From assembly GCA_025934335.1 (NCBI GenBank), contig JAICYG010000102.1, positions 1 to 9,353 on the forward strand: DNA of 9,353 nucleotides, read 5' to 3'. How positions within the stretch are numbered: position 1 is the stretch's first letter; every line of letters begins with the position of its first letter. Positions 5,721 to 9,353 of the stretch are shown here, one piece after another. A program made the translations under genes and the position numbers. Source of the DNA: Thermoleophilia bacterium (GTDB taxonomy: Bacteria; Actinomycetota; Thermoleophilia; Gaiellales; Gaiellaceae). Under the pieces are notes generated by a model. It worked only from the letters and a program-made list of their open reading frames with translations. It did not search any database and was not told where the DNA came from.

Positions 5721-5735
5721 CTCTCAAGTTCTCGC

Positions 5736-6590
5736 TCAGTTTTCCGCTTTGACAACAAGTTCGAGTGCCGCGCAGAACGCGTCTTCCACGGTCGCGAGAG
5801 CGAGCTCGTCGAGCTCGCGGCGAAGCTCCGCGCGCACGCGCGACGGTGCATCGGGATCTGCGAACAGCACCGTGCCGAGCGCGACATGCGACGCGCCGCA
5901 AGCGACGAGCTCCAGCACGTCACGTCCGGTCGAGACACCTCCCATGCCGACGATCGGCAGCCGTGTCGCGCGTCGCGCGGCCGCCACCGCGGCGAGTGCG
6001 ACTGGGCGCAACGCGGGTCCCGAGTAGCCGCCGGCGCCGCGCGCGAGCCTCGGCCGCAGGCGCGCGTCGAGCGCGGTGCCACGCAGCGTGTTGACGAGCG
6101 AGATGCCGTCGGCGCCGGCCGCTTCGACCGCGCGCACGGTCTCGCCGATGTCCCACGCATGCGGCGAGAGCTTCGCGTACAGCGGCAGTGCGGTCGCCGC
6201 GCGGCACGCGCCGACGACCTCGGCAGCCGACTCGGGCGCCTCGTCGACGTTCGGACAGGAGAGATTCAGCTCCACGCACGCGACTTCGTCGCGCGCCAGC
6301 TGCTCGCACGTCTCGGCGTAGTCACCGGCGCGAAAGCCGCCGACGGAGACCCAGACAGGCCCGAGCTCCCGAGCCAGGCGCGGCAGCGTTTGGCCAAGGA
6401 AGGCTTGCCGGCCGGGGTTCGCGAGGCCGATCGCGTTCAACATGCCGTGGTCGGTCTCGGCGATCCGCGGCGGCGGGTTCCCCTCCCGCGGCTCGGGCGT
6501 GACCGTCTTCGTCACGAAGGCGTCCAGCGAGCGGGCGACGTCGGGCGCGGTCAGCGCGTCGAGGCACCCGGAGGCGTTCAGGAGCTGCAC
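5736..6590 (-). CDS. pyrD: Dihydroorotate dehydrogenase, class 1B catalytic subunit
   Basis: PyrD oxidises dihydroorotate to orotate using FMN. Class 1B forms pass electrons through PyrK to NAD+. The 284-residue product shows LLNASG (3-8), VTKTVT (26-31) followed by PREGNPPPR, NLSCPN (109-114) with the catalytic Cys 112 that marks class 1, YAKLSPH (138-144), VNT (166-168), GGYSGPALRP (187-196) and the FMN-phosphate site GMGGVSTGRDVLELVACGA (215-233). The GTG at 6590 has GGAGGGG eight bases upstream and overlaps the end of pyrK by 13 bases. It is about 15-20 residues shorter at the N-terminus than class 1B enzymes I know, lacking the first strand pair. The adjacent pyrK supports the 1B assignment. 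Confidence 0.94.
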   Translation of the reverse strand: MQLLNASGCLDALTAPDVARSLDAFVTKTVTPEPREGNPPPRIAETDHGMLNAIGLANPGRQAFLGQTLPRLARELGPVWVSVGGFRAGDYAETCEQLARDEVACVELNLSCPNVDEAPESAAEVVGACRAATALPLYAKLSPHAWDIGETVRAVEAAGADGISLVNTLRGTALDARLRPRLARGAGGYSGPALRPVALAAVAAARRATRLPIVGMGGVSTGRDVLELVACGASHVALGTVLFADPDAPSRVRAELRRELDELALATVEDAFCAALELVVKAEN

Positions 6591-7217
6591 AGCACCGGCC
6601 CCTCCACACACAGCCGCTTCAACTCGCCGTCGACCTCGACGACGCAGCCGTAGCAGGCGCCGAAGCCGCAGGCCATCGGCGCCTCCCACGCGAGCTGCGC
6701 GTCGGGCACGAGCGCGCGCACCGCCTCGAGCATCGGCTCCGGGCCGCACGCGAGCACGTCGCGTCCCTCCGGCAGCGCGTCCGTCACGAGCACCGGGTCG
6801 ATCACCACCTCGGCGTTCGGCACGAGCGCCGCCGCCTCCGCATGGTGCTCCGAACGGAAGCCGAGCACCGCCGGCGGGCGTTCGAGCGCCTCCGACAGGT
6901 ACGGCAAGGGCGCGACCCCGATGCCGCCGCCGACGAGCAGGGGACGGGGCACGTCGAGCCGGAAGCCGTTCCCGAGGGGGCCGAAGACGTGGACGCGCTC
7001 GCCCGGCTCGAGCGCCGCGAGCGCGCGCGTGCCGGGGCCGATCGGGTCGAGCAGGAACGCGAGCTCGCCCTTCGGCGCGAGGCACAGCGACATCGGACGC
7101 GGCAGCACCCGCCCCGGCGCCTCGACCATGAAGAACTGGCCGGGATTGCCCGGGTCGAGCATCCCGCGCTCGAGCCGGACGAGCGCGTACGGCCCGACGG
7201 GCTCGACCGCGACGACC

Positions 7218-7246
<29 letters not shown>
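6578..7246 (-). CDS. pyrK: Dihydroorotate dehydrogenase electron transfer subunit
   Basis: PyrK is the FAD and [2Fe-2S] partner of class 1B PyrD and passes electrons from its FMN to NAD+. The 222-residue protein has the flavin-binding LPRPMSLC (48-55), the nucleotide-binding LVGGGIGVAPLPYLSEAL (104-121), ACGPEPMLEAV (166-176) and four cluster cysteines at 193, 198, 201 and 213, spaced C-x4-C-x2-C-x11-C. It ends soon after (GPVLCSS), a few residues before many family members do. The ATG at 7246 has AGGAG seven bases upstream and overlaps the end of carB by 29 bases. A longer open frame upstream is only overlap with carB. It is followed by pyrD with a 13-base overlap, consistent with a two-subunit complex. 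Confidence 0.94.
6599..6605 (-). promoter_or_regulatory. Ribosome binding site of pyrD
   Basis: GGAGGGG on the minus strand, within the last codons of pyrK, ends eight bases before GTG 6590. It is the reason for placing the pyrD start there although the resulting N-terminus is short. Confidence 0.6.

Positions 7247-9353
<2,107 letters not shown>

Overview
This is a dense housekeeping stretch from a high-GC bacterium. Every gene I can support lies on the minus strand, so the genes read from high to low coordinates. The gene order (carB-pyrK-pyrD, then mihF-gmk-rpoZ-coaBC) and the actinobacterial integration host factor mihF point to Actinomycetota. The mix of neighbours downstream of coaBC (no metK or priA) suggests a lineage away from the classical streptomycete/mycobacterial genomes, possibly Thermoleophilia-like. 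That placement is inference and is not shown by the sequence.

Layout in transcription order. (1) 9353-5736: the end of the de novo pyrimidine operon. It holds a 5'-truncated carB (carbamoyl-phosphate synthase large subunit, cut by the window edge), pyrK (electron transfer subunit) and pyrD (class 1B dihydroorotate dehydrogenase). pyrF, often next in actinobacteria, is not there. (2) 5694-3377: mihF, gmk, rpoZ and coaBC, a nucleoid/nucleotide/RNA polymerase/CoA block. (3) 3371-1347: a small sugar-phosphate-type nucleotidyltransferase, a three-TPR protein, D-aminoacyl-tRNA deacylase (dtd) and a dihydrofolate-reductase-fold (RibD C-terminal-like) protein. (4) 1346-1063: the only substantial intergenic region, with a long hairpin, a TTGACA promoter candidate and a terminator-like hairpin directly before the rimP ribosome binding site. 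(5) 1062-1: rimP and the start of nusA, cut by the window edge.

From carB to the DHFR-fold gene the longest gap is 41 bases (before mihF). Most junctions are overlaps, four of them exactly 4 bases (ATGA or GTGA), so this looks like one long translationally coupled transcript with perhaps an internal promoter before mihF. rimP-nusA forms a second unit with its own leader.

I see no mobile element, CRISPR array, tRNA, rRNA or obvious new defence or biosynthetic system. The points worth a second look are variations on known parts: a CarB lacking about 90 residues of its oligomerization domain, a GTA codon exactly where the nucleotidyltransferase start is expected, a CoaBC with Glu at the usual catalytic Cys position, an acidic insert in NusA, a short PyrD N-terminus, and an attenuator-like rimP-nusA leader.
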